From positions 1 through 64,000 of the forward strand of contig JANOVM010000004.1 in the NCBI GenBank assembly GCA_031417395.1: a DNA stretch of 64,000 bases, written 5' to 3'. A program made the position numbers and the translations under genes. The DNA is from JADKIH01 sp031417395 (GTDB taxonomy: Bacteria; Bacteroidota; Bacteroidia; AKYH767-A; 2013-40CM-41-45). A model generated the notes under the pieces. The model searched no databases, was not told where the DNA came from, and worked only from the letters and a program-made list of their open reading frames with translations. How positions within the stretch are numbered: position 1 is the stretch's first letter; each line of letters starts with the position of its first letter. Positions 37,889-48,157 of the stretch are shown piece after piece.

Positions 37889-39364
37889 ATGAGGAATTAT
37901 ATAATTTGGCTTATTTTATTATGTCCTATCCAATTAAGTGCGCAAGGGATAAATACTCTTTGGTGCTTGGGATATGACAATCAAAGTGGTACTCCTGTTG
38001 GCGGTTTTGATATGAATTTTATTTCCGGAAGCTTAAACATTACTACTAAAAGTCGTAATATTAATTATGGAGACGTATCCGCCACCATTTGTGATAGCAA
38101 CGGTCAAATGTTATTCAGTAGTAATGGTGCCTTCATTATTAATGCTTTGGGAGATACGATGTTGAACGGTTCAGGATTGAGTCCATCCTATTATACCAAT
38201 AATCATAGATGGAGTGGTTTGTGGATACCTCAATCGGTAATTATTATTCCGAAGCCAGGAAGTACCACTAATTATTATTTAATACATAGTACAATTGATG
38301 ATAGCGTACAATATGCATATCACATTTATTATTCTGAAATTGACATGACACTGGACAATGGTTTGGGTTCAGTGATATCAAAGAATAATATTCTTTTAAA
38401 CGATACTTTGAACCCGGGGTTAATTACAGCAGTAAAAAATGCCAATGGAAGAGACTGGTGGTTCGTGGTCCACCAATCAATAACTAATAGATATTATATT
38501 TTTGGGTTAGATCCCTACGGGATAAATTATTATGCTTCAGATACAATAGGAGAAATAAGAAGACCTGCCAATGGCCAATCCTGCTTTTCCCCTGACGGCA
38601 GTAAATTCGCTGTTTACGATGCAAGGAATGATTTGGACATAATGGATTTTGATCGTTGTTCAGGAGTTTTTAGCAATTGTATTCATGTTTCAATAAATGA
38701 CAGCGCAGCCGGCGGAGGAGTTGCTTTCTCATCAAATTCCAAAGTGCTGTATGTTTCATCTACTGTTTATGTTTACCAGTTTGACATGGATGCGCCCGAC
38801 ATAGCCCTTTCAAAAACAACCGTAGCAGTATGGGATACAAATTATTCTCCATCCCCACCTGCGGCAACTACATTCTATCAGTCGCACCTAGCTCCCGATA
38901 ATAAAATTTATATATGTTTTACAAATGGAACTTTGGATATTCATGTAATTGATTACCCAGACAGTATTGGTATGGCCTGCCATTTATGTCAACATTGTGT
39001 ACATCTTCCTCGCTACAACGCAACTACAATGGTTAATCACCCAAACTATTTTCTTGGGGCAGAGCATGGATCAATCTGTGATAGTCTCACAAACGCCGTT
39101 CCAAACATTTCTACTTCTATTATATCCTTTAATTTATTTCCAAACCCTGCAAGAAGCGTTTTGTATATTACACAAAGCAACAAGGAAATAATAAAATTAA
39201 TTTCAATCTTCAACTCCCTCGGTCAAGAGCAATTGATTAATTATTCATCAATTAAAAATGGTGAGTACATGGAAGTAAATATTTCATCCTTATCGCCGGG
39301 AATTTATTTTCTTGAGATGATGAGCGATAGACAAAAGGTTGTTAAAAAGTTTATAAAGGAGTAA
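37889..39364 (+). CDS. Secreted T9SS cargo protein, beta-propeller-like
   Basis: A 491-aa protein with a signal peptide ending PIQLSAQ. The body resembles the secreted Bacteroidota proteins of YVTN/propeller type (WCLGYDNQSG; FSPDGSKFAVYDARNDLDIMDFDRCSG; SSNSKVLYVSSTVYVYQFD). It ends with a T9SS type A sorting domain (FNLFPNPARSVLYITQSN through KKFIKE). It starts 25 bp after pyc. Function unknown. Confidence 0.72.
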   Translation: MRNYIIWLILLCPIQLSAQGINTLWCLGYDNQSGTPVGGFDMNFISGSLNITTKSRNINYGDVSATICDSNGQMLFSSNGAFIINALGDTMLNGSGLSPSYYTNNHRWSGLWIPQSVIIIPKPGSTTNYYLIHSTIDDSVQYAYHIYYSEIDMTLDNGLGSVISKNNILLNDTLNPGLITAVKNANGRDWWFVVHQSITNRYYIFGLDPYGINYYASDTIGEIRRPANGQSCFSPDGSKFAVYDARNDLDIMDFDRCSGVFSNCIHVSINDSAAGGGVAFSSNSKVLYVSSTVYVYQFDMDAPDIALSKTTVAVWDTNYSPSPPAATTFYQSHLAPDNKIYICFTNGTLDIHVIDYPDSIGMACHLCQHCVHLPRYNATTMVNHPNYFLGAEHGSICDSLTNAVPNISTSIISFNLFPNPARSVLYITQSNKEIIKLISIFNSLGQEQLINYSSIKNGEYMEVNISSLSPGIYFLEMMSDRQKVVKKFIKE

Positions 39365-39410
39365 GTTTTGATTAAAAAAGATATTTTGTTGACGATATTC
39401 CACAAATAAA

Positions 39411-39432
39411 AAAAATGCTTGGTTGCATTTTT
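39411..39432. terminator. Bidirectional terminator between convergent genes
   Basis: AAAAATGC, a 6-nt loop, then GCATTTTT with A/T-runs on both sides. It lies between the T9SS gene at 37889 and tsaB. Confidence 0.7.
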
Positions 39433-39450
39433 ATTTTTTAATCCAGGTTA

Positions 39451-40125
39451 TTATTTAATTTTCCCTGCATTATACTCTTTCAAATAAAAAGGCTCAAACA
39501 ATGCCAGGTTTTCAAATTGCTTTTCCATGAATTTTCTGTTGGCAATTCCTGCCATATGCAATGCTGAAGGAAAAACTTCGGGCAGAAAAATAAAAGGTGG
39601 ATGCAAAATACTCCTACACTTCTCTGCTCCATCACCAAAAAAATATATCTCTCTGAATTCGCTAATATCCGAATAGAACTCAGGTGTTACAATTTTTGCT
39701 TCTATAGGCTGAATACCTTTTAATTGCGAATTGAATAAAGCACAGTAAACTTCCATCCTTCGTGCATCAATCATCGGACAAAAAAGAGAATCATTTTTTG
39801 TTGGATTGATATGAGTTAATGCACCTACAGTCATCGCTTCGAGTGTGGAAATACTAATCAGAGGTTTATCAGCAGCAAAGCACAATCCTTTTGCAACACT
39901 AACTCCAATACGTAAACCTGTATAAGAACCGGGACCTGAACTCACTGCAACAGCATCTAAACTGTTAAGTTTGACACCGGCTTCATTCAGCACTTCAGAA
40001 ATAAAAACGGTAAGCTTTTCAGCATGACTATAACCAAGAGAAGTTTCACGGGAAGCTAAAATAGTATCGCCATTACAAAGAGCAACAGAACAGATGCCGG
40101 TGGCAGTCTCAATGCAAAGAATCAT
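39451..40125 (-). CDS. tsaB: tRNA threonylcarbamoyladenosine biosynthesis protein TsaB
   Basis: A 224-aa ASKHA-fold protein that partners TsaD and TsaE in t6A37 modification of tRNA. The start MILCIETATGICSVALC and the motif AVSSGPGSYTGLRIGVSVAKGLC are diagnostic. It follows the adaptor gene with a 1-bp gap, so it is likely expressed from the tolC promoter. Confidence 0.93.
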   Translation of the reverse strand: MILCIETATGICSVALCNGDTILASRETSLGYSHAEKLTVFISEVLNEAGVKLNSLDAVAVSSGPGSYTGLRIGVSVAKGLCFAADKPLISISTLEAMTVGALTHINPTKNDSLFCPMIDARRMEVYCALFNSQLKGIQPIEAKIVTPEFYSDISEFREIYFFGDGAEKCRSILHPPFIFLPEVFPSALHMAGIANRKFMEKQFENLALFEPFYLKEYNAGKIK

Positions 40126-40126
40126 T

Positions 40127-41518
40127 TTATTTTTTGCCTGAAGAATAAAGATCTTCCTTTCTTACTTTCTCAATCTTATCTCCGTCTTTTAATTCTCTTG
40201 CAATTAAATTGTATGGAGCAGATACTACTTCTTGTCCTTCCTTTAATCCGCTTACAATTTGTATGTACATATTATCCTGAATTCCGGAAACAACCGGTAC
40301 AAATTTGACATGATCGCCCTCTAATACAAAAACACATTCTATATCCTTCTTCTCTTGTTCAACAGGTTTGTCTTTGTCGTAAGTAACTTTTACGTCACCA
40401 TTATCATCTCCCATATCATTGTTATTGTTTTTGCTTTTAAAAGATGCTTTGTCGGTTGTATCTCTGGTTGTGACAGCTTGAATGGGGACAGCAAAGATAT
40501 CGGCAACACGCTTCGTGCGGATATCAACCGTAGCAGACATTCCGGGATGAAAAATACCTGCTTCAGGGTGATCGGGATCGGTAATGTCCTTATAGGAATC
40601 ACGTAGGATGCGAACTTTAACAGTGAAATTAGTCACCTGATCGACAGTTATACCACTTACATTGGCTGAGTTTGCAACTTCAGTAACAATTCCCTTGAAT
40701 TTTTTTCCAAGGTAAGCATCGACTTCAATGGTTGCTGTATCTCCAACGTGCACACGAACGATATCGTTTTCATTTACATCAACGTTTACTTCCATTTCAT
40801 TGAGATTGGCAAGAACTAATATTTCTGTTCCTGCCATTTGTGATGTTCCTACAACCCTTTCGCCTTTTTCAACATTTAATTTAGAAATTGTTCCATCCAC
40901 AGGAGCGAAGATTGTTGTCTTTAAAAGATTATCTTGAGCTTCCTTCAGCGACGCCTGAGAACTGTTAACCCCGAATTCTCCGGCATCTACATTTTGTTTA
41001 GCTGCTTCAACTTCTGCTTCTGCAACTTCATTGCCGGATTTTATATTTTCCCAATCCGAAGGAGATAAAAGTTTTTCATCAAACAATTTTTTCGAACGAT
41101 CAAAAGTCAATTTCGATTTTTCAAATTGAGAACGTGCCTGCAAGAGGCGCGATTTAGCATTTTGCAAATTTGCTTTGGAAGAATTCACTGCGGCAACGGC
41201 ACGATCGACATACGACTGATAAATATCAGGAAGAATACGGATTAACAATTGTCCTTTTGTTACCCTGTCACCTTCTTTCACTTTTAGTTCAACAATTTCC
41301 CCGGACACATCAGGACTTATTTTAACCTCAACTTCGGGCTGAATTTTTCCGCTGGCAGAAACAATTTCTACTATATCTCGCTTTTTTACTTTTTCAGTTG
41401 TAACTTTCTTCTTTTCCGCGCCGCCAATCCATCCGGCATTTTTACCGATAATTGTAAAAACAATTAATACTGACACAATAATAATCACCCATTTTAAGAG
41501 TGGATTTTTCTTTTTCAT
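40127..41518 (-). CDS. Efflux periplasmic adaptor subunit (MacA/HlyD-like)
   Basis: A 463-aa membrane-fusion protein. The N-terminal helix (about 8-27) anchors it. A lipoyl half-domain (VSASGKIQPEVEVKISPDVSG), a coiled-coil hairpin (about 95-200), a second lipoyl half (TIFAPVDGTISKLNVEKGERV), and beta-barrel and proximal domains follow. Such proteins connect an inner-membrane pump to a TolC-type channel. The TolC gene is 3 bp upstream. The inner-membrane pump is not encoded here. Confidence 0.88.
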   Translation of the reverse strand: MKKKNPLLKWVIIIVSVLIVFTIIGKNAGWIGGAEKKKVTTEKVKKRDIVEIVSASGKIQPEVEVKISPDVSGEIVELKVKEGDRVTKGQLLIRILPDIYQSYVDRAVAAVNSSKANLQNAKSRLLQARSQFEKSKLTFDRSKKLFDEKLLSPSDWENIKSGNEVAEAEVEAAKQNVDAGEFGVNSSQASLKEAQDNLLKTTIFAPVDGTISKLNVEKGERVVGTSQMAGTEILVLANLNEMEVNVDVNENDIVRVHVGDTATIEVDAYLGKKFKGIVTEVANSANVSGITVDQVTNFTVKVRILRDSYKDITDPDHPEAGIFHPGMSATVDIRTKRVADIFAVPIQAVTTRDTTDKASFKSKNNNNDMGDDNGDVKVTYDKDKPVEQEKKDIECVFVLEGDHVKFVPVVSGIQDNMYIQIVSGLKEGQEVVSAPYNLIARELKDGDKIEKVRKEDLYSSGKK

Positions 41519-41521
41519 AAT

Positions 41522-42946
41522 TTAAAATGACAATGGTTTACCCATATAAAAGTCCAGAACCTTAATCCTGAAAATATAATCGTATTTAGCCTGAAGCAGA
41601 CTTGTTTGCGCATTGGCAAGGTTGTTTTTTGCAAGCAGGTAATCGTAAGAGTTTACCAATCCAAGCTCAAACCTTCGATTATTATAGTTATACAATTCCT
41701 CCATAGCATCAACAGAAAGTTTTCCTGCATTAAACTTTTTTTGAGCAGCTATTGCATCGGAAACAGCAACCTGAATGCTTTTGAATAAATTTTTCTTTGT
41801 CAATTCACTGTTCAACTTGCTTTGTTCCAAATTAATTCTGGCTCGTGAAATATTGGAGTGAACTGTCCAACCGTTAAATATGGGAAGCTGCAAAGAGACA
41901 CCAATTGATTTTCCAAGGTTATTATCCCATTGATTCTTGAAAGGAATATCTTTTACAATAGTCTTGGAATTTGGAATTAATGTATAAACAGTTTCGCCTG
42001 AAGCGGTGAAACCTGTTGGTGAAGCAATAGGGGCAAGTTCAACAAACGAAACGTCTTTACTGGAATTAGAATAGTTGGTATTGACCGATCCTCCAAGGTA
42101 CAAACGAGGATAAAGTCCGCCTTTTGCAGAGGCTAAACCTTTTTCGGCACTGCTTACTTTATAGTCAGCACTTTTAATATCGGGTTGGGAACTCAGTGCT
42201 GTATTATAAATTAAATCGACGTTGAACATTGCACTGTCGATTCCGGGAACAGAAAGCTCCGGACGAACTATTGAAAAATCTTTAATAGTATCCAGTTCCA
42301 ACAATTGAGCAAGTGATAAAAGCGACTGTTCGTATTGTGATTGCGCCTGTACATAGGTCACGTCATCTGAAGCTACTTGCGCTTCAAGTTCAAGATAATT
42401 ACCCTTATTCACAGAGCCCAGCTCGAACATTCTTTTCATTTTGTCGCGCTGAGTCTTACTTGCATCTATTCTGCTTTTTGAATTGTTCCTTAATTCTTCA
42501 TTATAAAGAACCTGAAGGAAGGAATTAACAACATTAAGTTTAATATCGTTTTGTATCTTTTTTAATTCATTCTGACTTGAAAGGTAATTTAGCTTACTTT
42601 CTTTTAGCGTATTTTGCAATTGCATTCCTTCAAATAAAGTAAGGTTTGAACTCAGAGAAAATGAATTCGATTGAACTTGTTGAGTAGTGTAGGTATTTGT
42701 ATAAGGGTCAATGCTACGTCCATAATAATAATTCTGCGAAGCATTACCGCTTACATTGGGAAGCATGGCAGCAGCACTTTGAGTAACCTGGATTTTATTT
42801 AAATCGTTACTCAATGAAGATTGCTTAATCTGAATATTGTATTGTAAAGCTCTGTCAATACATTGCTGCAATGTATATTTTGATTGTCCTTCTGCTTTAA
42901 AAAAGAACAATAAAAAAAATAATATGAATGAAATATTACGAAGCAT
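41522..42946 (-). CDS. TolC family outer-membrane efflux protein
   Basis: A 474-aa TolC-like protein with a signal peptide (about 1-20, ending KAEGQS), two repeated long alpha-helical segments, and strands forming the outer-membrane barrel. It starts with the usual YTLQQCIDRALQYNIQIKQSSL. It is first in the tolC-adaptor-tsaB operon. The role is export, substrate unknown. Confidence 0.88.
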   Translation of the reverse strand: MLRNISFILFFLLFFFKAEGQSKYTLQQCIDRALQYNIQIKQSSLSNDLNKIQVTQSAAAMLPNVSGNASQNYYYGRSIDPYTNTYTTQQVQSNSFSLSSNLTLFEGMQLQNTLKESKLNYLSSQNELKKIQNDIKLNVVNSFLQVLYNEELRNNSKSRIDASKTQRDKMKRMFELGSVNKGNYLELEAQVASDDVTYVQAQSQYEQSLLSLAQLLELDTIKDFSIVRPELSVPGIDSAMFNVDLIYNTALSSQPDIKSADYKVSSAEKGLASAKGGLYPRLYLGGSVNTNYSNSSKDVSFVELAPIASPTGFTASGETVYTLIPNSKTIVKDIPFKNQWDNNLGKSIGVSLQLPIFNGWTVHSNISRARINLEQSKLNSELTKKNLFKSIQVAVSDAIAAQKKFNAGKLSVDAMEELYNYNNRRFELGLVNSYDYLLAKNNLANAQTSLLQAKYDYIFRIKVLDFYMGKPLSF

Positions 42947-43247
42947 TATTTTAAAATATTAGCTAACGTACAAAGCTTTTTGGAAAAATCCATTGGATTT
43001 GTAAAATCAGATGGCAAATCTAAACAATTAGCTGATTAGCCAAGCCAAATAGAAGCGGATTTTTTGATTAAAATGTAAAGAAAAAGTTAATTTTAACAAG
43101 GTAAAGTGGCATTTATGGCACGATTAAACTTCAAAATAATTCCCCGGATTTCTCCTTAACAGTTTATTTATAAGGATTTATAAACGTAAAGAGTTAGATC
43201 AATAAATAAATGCAATAAAAATCAGCAATTCAAATAATTATGCCGGT
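42947..43247. other. Intergenic region upstream of tolC
   Basis: This 301-bp AT-rich region lies between the kinase-like gene and tolC. It holds the probable tolC promoter. I see no RNA gene, repeat or further reading frame. Confidence 0.5.
43015..43049 (-). promoter_or_regulatory. Possible tolC operon promoter
   Basis: On the minus strand, TAGATTTG (complement of 43015-43022) fits TAnnTTTG. A TTTG (complement of 43046-43049) lies 23 bp upstream, slightly too far for the ideal spacing. Confidence 0.35.
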
Positions 43248-44270
43248 TCAATGTTCCAACAATAACTCCAAACTAATTTTCATAATATTTCCCATTGAAT
43301 TGCATTTTAGAAAAACATTTTTTTTATAGTGAGCTGCGAGTTCAGATCTTAACTGAATAATTTTTTCTTGCTGAGAAACGGTATCCTTTTCCATTGCATC
43401 CAAAAGAGCCGATAATCGGTATCCTGATGTCTTTACCCTTTTTGCCATAAGAGAACGTTCTTCATGCTGATATTGAGATACTGTTTCCTTGTTCATGTAC
43501 TTCACGCACAATTCAACATAAGGATTATTCTCTTTGAAATATTGAGGCAGATACAATGTTTTTTTCCCTTCATAACATTGCTGATCGAAATCGATTGCAC
43601 GAAACCGAAATTGTGTATCGTCGAAATCTGCCGTCATGTCTATGATGAAATTATAGGAGCGCATATCACCCAGAAGCCTCACAAAACAGCGCTCATTGAA
43701 CTTAATAAATTCTTTAGCAAGACGCGTTAAATTAACAGAACTATCTTTCAGATTGTTTCGGATAAATTGATCCCCCGGAATCCCAATAATATGTTCTTCG
43801 ATGAGTGTATCGGCATTTACCATGTAGTTGATTCGGTTCGGAGAAAGTATGTCTTCAAATTCCAGTCCATAAACCCGGGAAGCATCGGCAAGTTTTACAT
43901 AATAATAATCGTAATTGTCGTTGTATTGATTTTTAATTCGAATACGGAAAGGACGCGAATTGCCGAACGGGCAATAATCAATCCTGTCTACATACAAATG
44001 TTCCATGAAAGACATATTCCCCTCTACCTTCATCATAGCATACGTTTTGATAAGCTTATGATTCAGCTCTTCCATTTCCCCGGGCTGATAAAAAACAGTT
44101 TCCCACAGGGTATCCTCTCCTGCTTTATTTGTCAATGGAATAGAATACGTATAACGAAGCAAATCCTGATAATAAAAAGGCAAATCAGAAGTCCTTTCAA
44201 AATCTTCGAGGTACATAAATAGTTCTTCGCTGATTTTGTAGTTGACTTTCTTTTTGCTAATACTATTCAC
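43248..44270 (-). CDS. Conserved protein with kinase-like motifs
   Basis: A 340-aa, apparently cytoplasmic protein of no named family that I recognise. Two segments look like a divergent protein-kinase/aminoglycoside-phosphotransferase fold: RLLGDMRSYNFIID (about residues 192-205) resembles a catalytic loop (H.D....N), and FRAIDFDQQCYEGKK resembles the following D-F-D metal motif. The N-terminal half contains LADASRVYGLEFEDIL and IRIKNQYNDNYDYYYVKL. There is no signal peptide or membrane segment. It lies between the tolC operon and metH. Confidence 0.5.
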   Translation of the reverse strand: MNSISKKKVNYKISEELFMYLEDFERTSDLPFYYQDLLRYTYSIPLTNKAGEDTLWETVFYQPGEMEELNHKLIKTYAMMKVEGNMSFMEHLYVDRIDYCPFGNSRPFRIRIKNQYNDNYDYYYVKLADASRVYGLEFEDILSPNRINYMVNADTLIEEHIIGIPGDQFIRNNLKDSSVNLTRLAKEFIKFNERCFVRLLGDMRSYNFIIDMTADFDDTQFRFRAIDFDQQCYEGKKTLYLPQYFKENNPYVELCVKYMNKETVSQYQHEERSLMAKRVKTSGYRLSALLDAMEKDTVSQQEKIIQLRSELAAHYKKNVFLKCNSMGNIMKISLELLLEH

Positions 44271-44334
44271 GGGGTAATTTGAGAATTTGAGAATTTGAGA
44301 ATTTGAAAATGAGGTTAGATTAACAATTTAAGCA

Positions 44335-47300
44335 CTAAGCAAGCACAGTACCCAACCATTTCTCCATAACATCGACGGGAAGGTTTTTTCTTTTGGCATA
44401 GTCTTCGAGTTGATCTCTTTCAATTTTACCGAGGCCGAAATAATGGGATGAAGGGTGGGCGAAATACAATCCGCTTACGGAAGAAGCAGGATACATGGCA
44501 AGACTTTCAGTAAGGGAAATGCCAACGAGTTTTTCTACATCGAGAAGTTTCCACAAGGTTTGTTTCTCTGTATGATCCGGTTGAGCAGGATAGCCGGGTG
44601 CAGGACGAATGCCCTGGTATTCTTCTTTGATCAGCTGATTGACATCGAGATTTTCATCGTGAGAGTATCCCCAGAGTTCACGACGAGTTCTGGCATGTAA
44701 TAATTCTGCAAAAGCCTCGGCTAGTCTGTCGGCAAGGGCTTTCAACATAATGGCAGAATAATCGTCGTGATTTTTTTCGAATTGTTCAATGTGTTTTTCA
44801 ATTCCAATACCGCTGGTAAGAGCAAAAGCACCTATATAATCTGTCTTTAAAGTTATTGGGTTATTGAACTCTACTGAAGAAATTGTTTTTCCATTAAGTA
44901 CTTTTGGACGAATGAAATCTGACAGCGCAACATTCGACTGGCCTTCCGGCTTCTGTGATTGCTGGCGTAGGGTATGAAAGACAGCAGTTACATTACCTGT
45001 TTCATCGTATATTTCAATATCATCATCAATAGATAAAGCAGGGAAAACGCCTATGACAGCATTGGCAGTAATCCACTTTTCATCGACAATTCGTTTCAAC
45101 ATTTTTTGTGCATCTTCAAAAAGCTTTGTAGCTTCTTCTCCCCTAACCGGATCCTTTAAAATTTTCGGATAACTTCCTTTCATTTCCCAACTAATGAAAA
45201 AAGGTGTCCAGTCAATATACTTTATGATTTCTGCTAATGGATAATCGATAAAAGTTTTTCGGCCTGTAAATGCAGGTTTATAAATTTTCGATTTATTCCA
45301 GTCGATTTTTAATTTATTCTCTCGGGCTTTCATTAGCGGAAGTAATTTCGCTGCAGCTCTTGCATTCTTATGATATTCGCGTAAACGTGAATTTTCGTCT
45401 TTCGTCTTCTGGATAAAATCGCTTTTCTGATCTGCAGATAATAAACTGCTTACCACTGTTACACTTCGCGAAGCATCGTTAACATGAACAACAGGAAAAG
45501 TATAATTGGGTTCTATCTTCACTGCAGTATGTACCTTGGAAGTTGTAGCCCCGCCAATGAGCAATGGAATTGTAAATTTCTGACGATTCATTTCAGATGC
45601 TACGTGAACCATTTCATCGAGCGAAGGAGTGATCAATCCGCTTAAGCCAATGATATCAGCTTTTTCCCGTATTGCCGCTTCAAGAATTTTTTCGGCCGGA
45701 ACCATTACGCCAAGATCAACAATGTCGTAATTGTTGCAAGCGAGAACCACACCAACGATGTTCTTTCCTATATCGTGTACATCACCTTTTACAGTTGCTA
45801 AAATGATCTTCCCTGCTTTACTGTTTGCTTCTGTCTTTTCTGCTTCGAGTAATGGAGTAAGAGAAGCAACAGCTTTTTTCATTACGCGTGCACTCTTTAC
45901 AACCTGAGGAAGAAACATTTTCCCTGCGCCAAAAAGATCGCCGACTATATTCATTCCATCCATCAGAGGACCTTCAATTATATGTAAAGCCTTCGGATAT
46001 TTCTTTACTGCTTCAGCCAGATCTTCTTCTATGAAATCTGTAATGCCTTTTACCAAAGCATGAGCAAGTCTCTTTTCAACAGGATCTTTTCTCCAGGCAA
46101 TGTCCTTTTCTTCCTTCTGCATACCAGGACCCTTTATTCCGGCAGCAAGATTTAACAGTCGTTCTGTTGCATCGTCGCGTCTGTCGAGGAGAACATCTTC
46201 AACAGCATCGAGTAGTTCTTTTGGTATTTCGTCATAGACCTGGAGCTGACCGGGATTAACAATTCCCATATCCATTCCGGCTTTAATGCCGTGATATAAA
46301 AATGAAGAATGTATAGCTTCACGCACTTTATCATTACCACGGAAAGAAAAAGAAACATTACTTACACCGCCGCTTACTTTAGCAAGGGGAAGATTTGCTT
46401 TAATCCATTTAGTAGATTCAAAGAAATCAATTGCATTTCGTCTGTGCTCTTCCATACCTGTAGCAACAGGGAAAATATTAGGGTCGAAAATGATGTCTTG
46501 CGGAGGGAAATCGACAATCTCTGTAAGAATTTTATACGCCCGTGAACAAATTTCAATTCTTCTATCTAATGTATCTGCCTGACCTTTTTCATCGAAAGCC
46601 ATTACAATTACTGCAGCACCATATTTCCTTACAAGTTTTGCCTGACGAATAAACTCTTCCTCCCCTTCTTTCATTGAAATGGAATTGACAATAGGTTTTC
46701 CCTGTGTGCATTTAAGTCCGGTTTCTATAACGGCAAACTTTGATGAGTCAATCATCAGAGGAAGTTTAGAAATATCCGGTTCCGAAGCAATGTAGTTAAG
46801 ATATTTCTGCATAGCATGGTGAGCATCTAGCATTCCTTCGTCCATGTTTATATCGATGGCTTGGGCGCCGCCTTCTACCTGATCTTTTGCAACAGATAAT
46901 GCTTCTTCATATTTATCTTCTTTGATAAGACGAAGAAATTTTTTAGAACCTGTAACATTTGTCCGCTCACCGATGTTCATGAAGTTTGATTCAGGTCTGA
47001 GTGTTACAGCTTCCAAACCACTTATACGCAAGTAGGGCTCTACAACAGGAACCTTTCTGGGCTTTATCGTTTTAGCCAGATCAGCAATTTTTCTTATATG
47101 TTCCGGTGTTGTACCGCAGCATCCACCAACAATATTCAAGAAACCGCTTTGAAGAAAATCGCCAAGATGATGGCACATATCTGTTGGTGATTCATCGTAT
47201 TCTCCGAACTGATTCGGCAAGCCGGCATTAGGATAAGCACTGATAAAAAACGGAGCTTTAGCCGAAAGTTCTTCAATATAAGGTCGCATCTCTTTTGCGC

Positions 47301-48081
47301 CAAGAGCGCAATTAAGTCCAATACTTAATAAATCAACGTGAGAAACAGAATTTAAAAAAGCCTCTACAGTTTGTCCCGACAAGGTCCTGCCGCTGGCATC
47401 GGTAATAGTTCCTGAAATCATAATCGGAACCTGAGTTTTCTTCTCCTCAAAGACATTAAGAATAGCAAAGATGGCAGCTTTTGCATTTAATGTATCGAAA
47501 ATCGTTTCAACCAAAAGCAGGTCAACACCACCGTCCAATAATCCCCGAACCTGTTCTTCATAAGCTAATCGTATCTCATCGAAACTAACAGAACGAAAAG
47601 AAGGATCGTTTACATTAGGTGAAATAGAAAGTGTCCGGTTAGTGGGTCCTAAAGCACCGGCTATCCATCTATGTCCGGAGCCGTTTAGATATTTTTTAAC
47701 TGCACTTCTGGCAATTTTCGCCGACTCAAGGTTTAACTCATAAGCGAGATCCTCCATACCATAATCGGCAAGAGAAATACGTTGGGCATTAAAAGTATTT
47801 GTTTCTATAATATCAGCACCTGATTCGAGGTATTGAATGTGAATTTTTTCAATGATATCGGGGCGGGTAATGGAAAGAAGGTCGTTATTCCCTTTCAATG
47901 ACTTTTCAAAATCCTTGAAGCGATCGCCCCTATACCCTGCTTCATCGAGTTTATAATCCTGAATCATGGTACCCATGGCACCATCGATGACAAGAACTCT
48001 TTTTTCAAGTTCTTGCCTGATTAGTCTGGCATTGCTTAATCGCGCAATGTTTTCTTCTGAATGTGTTTTATTTTCTGTCAT
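44335..48081 (-). CDS. metH: Cobalamin-dependent methionine synthase
   Basis: A full 1248-aa MetH that moves a methyl group from methyl-THF through cobalamin to homocysteine. The homocysteine/zinc domain has Cys258 and the Cys321-Cys322 pair (GGCCGTTPEH). Next are a pterin-binding domain (FMNIGERTNVTGS, about 370-620) and a cap plus B12 domain with the axial His769 in DVHDIGKN and SGLITPSLDEM. The C-terminal reactivation domain binds SAM (RPAPGYPAQPDHTEK). It is the only gene after a SAM-I riboswitch, so methionine/SAM status controls it. Confidence 0.97.
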   Translation of the reverse strand: MTENKTHSEENIARLSNARLIRQELEKRVLVIDGAMGTMIQDYKLDEAGYRGDRFKDFEKSLKGNNDLLSITRPDIIEKIHIQYLESGADIIETNTFNAQRISLADYGMEDLAYELNLESAKIARSAVKKYLNGSGHRWIAGALGPTNRTLSISPNVNDPSFRSVSFDEIRLAYEEQVRGLLDGGVDLLLVETIFDTLNAKAAIFAILNVFEEKKTQVPIMISGTITDASGRTLSGQTVEAFLNSVSHVDLLSIGLNCALGAKEMRPYIEELSAKAPFFISAYPNAGLPNQFGEYDESPTDMCHHLGDFLQSGFLNIVGGCCGTTPEHIRKIADLAKTIKPRKVPVVEPYLRISGLEAVTLRPESNFMNIGERTNVTGSKKFLRLIKEDKYEEALSVAKDQVEGGAQAIDINMDEGMLDAHHAMQKYLNYIASEPDISKLPLMIDSSKFAVIETGLKCTQGKPIVNSISMKEGEEEFIRQAKLVRKYGAAVIVMAFDEKGQADTLDRRIEICSRAYKILTEIVDFPPQDIIFDPNIFPVATGMEEHRRNAIDFFESTKWIKANLPLAKVSGGVSNVSFSFRGNDKVREAIHSSFLYHGIKAGMDMGIVNPGQLQVYDEIPKELLDAVEDVLLDRRDDATERLLNLAAGIKGPGMQKEEKDIAWRKDPVEKRLAHALVKGITDFIEEDLAEAVKKYPKALHIIEGPLMDGMNIVGDLFGAGKMFLPQVVKSARVMKKAVASLTPLLEAEKTEANSKAGKIILATVKGDVHDIGKNIVGVVLACNNYDIVDLGVMVPAEKILEAAIREKADIIGLSGLITPSLDEMVHVASEMNRQKFTIPLLIGGATTSKVHTAVKIEPNYTFPVVHVNDASRSVTVVSSLLSADQKSDFIQKTKDENSRLREYHKNARAAAKLLPLMKARENKLKIDWNKSKIYKPAFTGRKTFIDYPLAEIIKYIDWTPFFISWEMKGSYPKILKDPVRGEEATKLFEDAQKMLKRIVDEKWITANAVIGVFPALSIDDDIEIYDETGNVTAVFHTLRQQSQKPEGQSNVALSDFIRPKVLNGKTISSVEFNNPITLKTDYIGAFALTSGIGIEKHIEQFEKNHDDYSAIMLKALADRLAEAFAELLHARTRRELWGYSHDENLDVNQLIKEEYQGIRPAPGYPAQPDHTEKQTLWKLLDVEKLVGISLTESLAMYPASSVSGLYFAHPSSHYFGLGKIERDQLEDYAKRKNLPVDVMEKWLGTVLA

Positions 48082-48090
48082 ATATAGAAT

Positions 48091-48124
48091 AAAAAAAATC
48101 TCTCCTGAAGTCAGAAGAGATTTT
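48091..48124 (-). terminator. Riboswitch-controlled terminator of metH
   Basis: On the minus strand a 14-bp stem (complement of 48111-48124 with 48095-48108, one G-U pair) ends in a U-tract at 48094-48091, 10 nt before the metH ATG. Its 5' arm (complement of 48108-48115) can instead pair over 8 bp with the complement of 48154-48161, which includes the P1 3' strand. This makes an antiterminator. Confidence 0.9.
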
Positions 48125-48157
48125 CTATGTTGAACTAATTTTTTCGAATATCATCTG

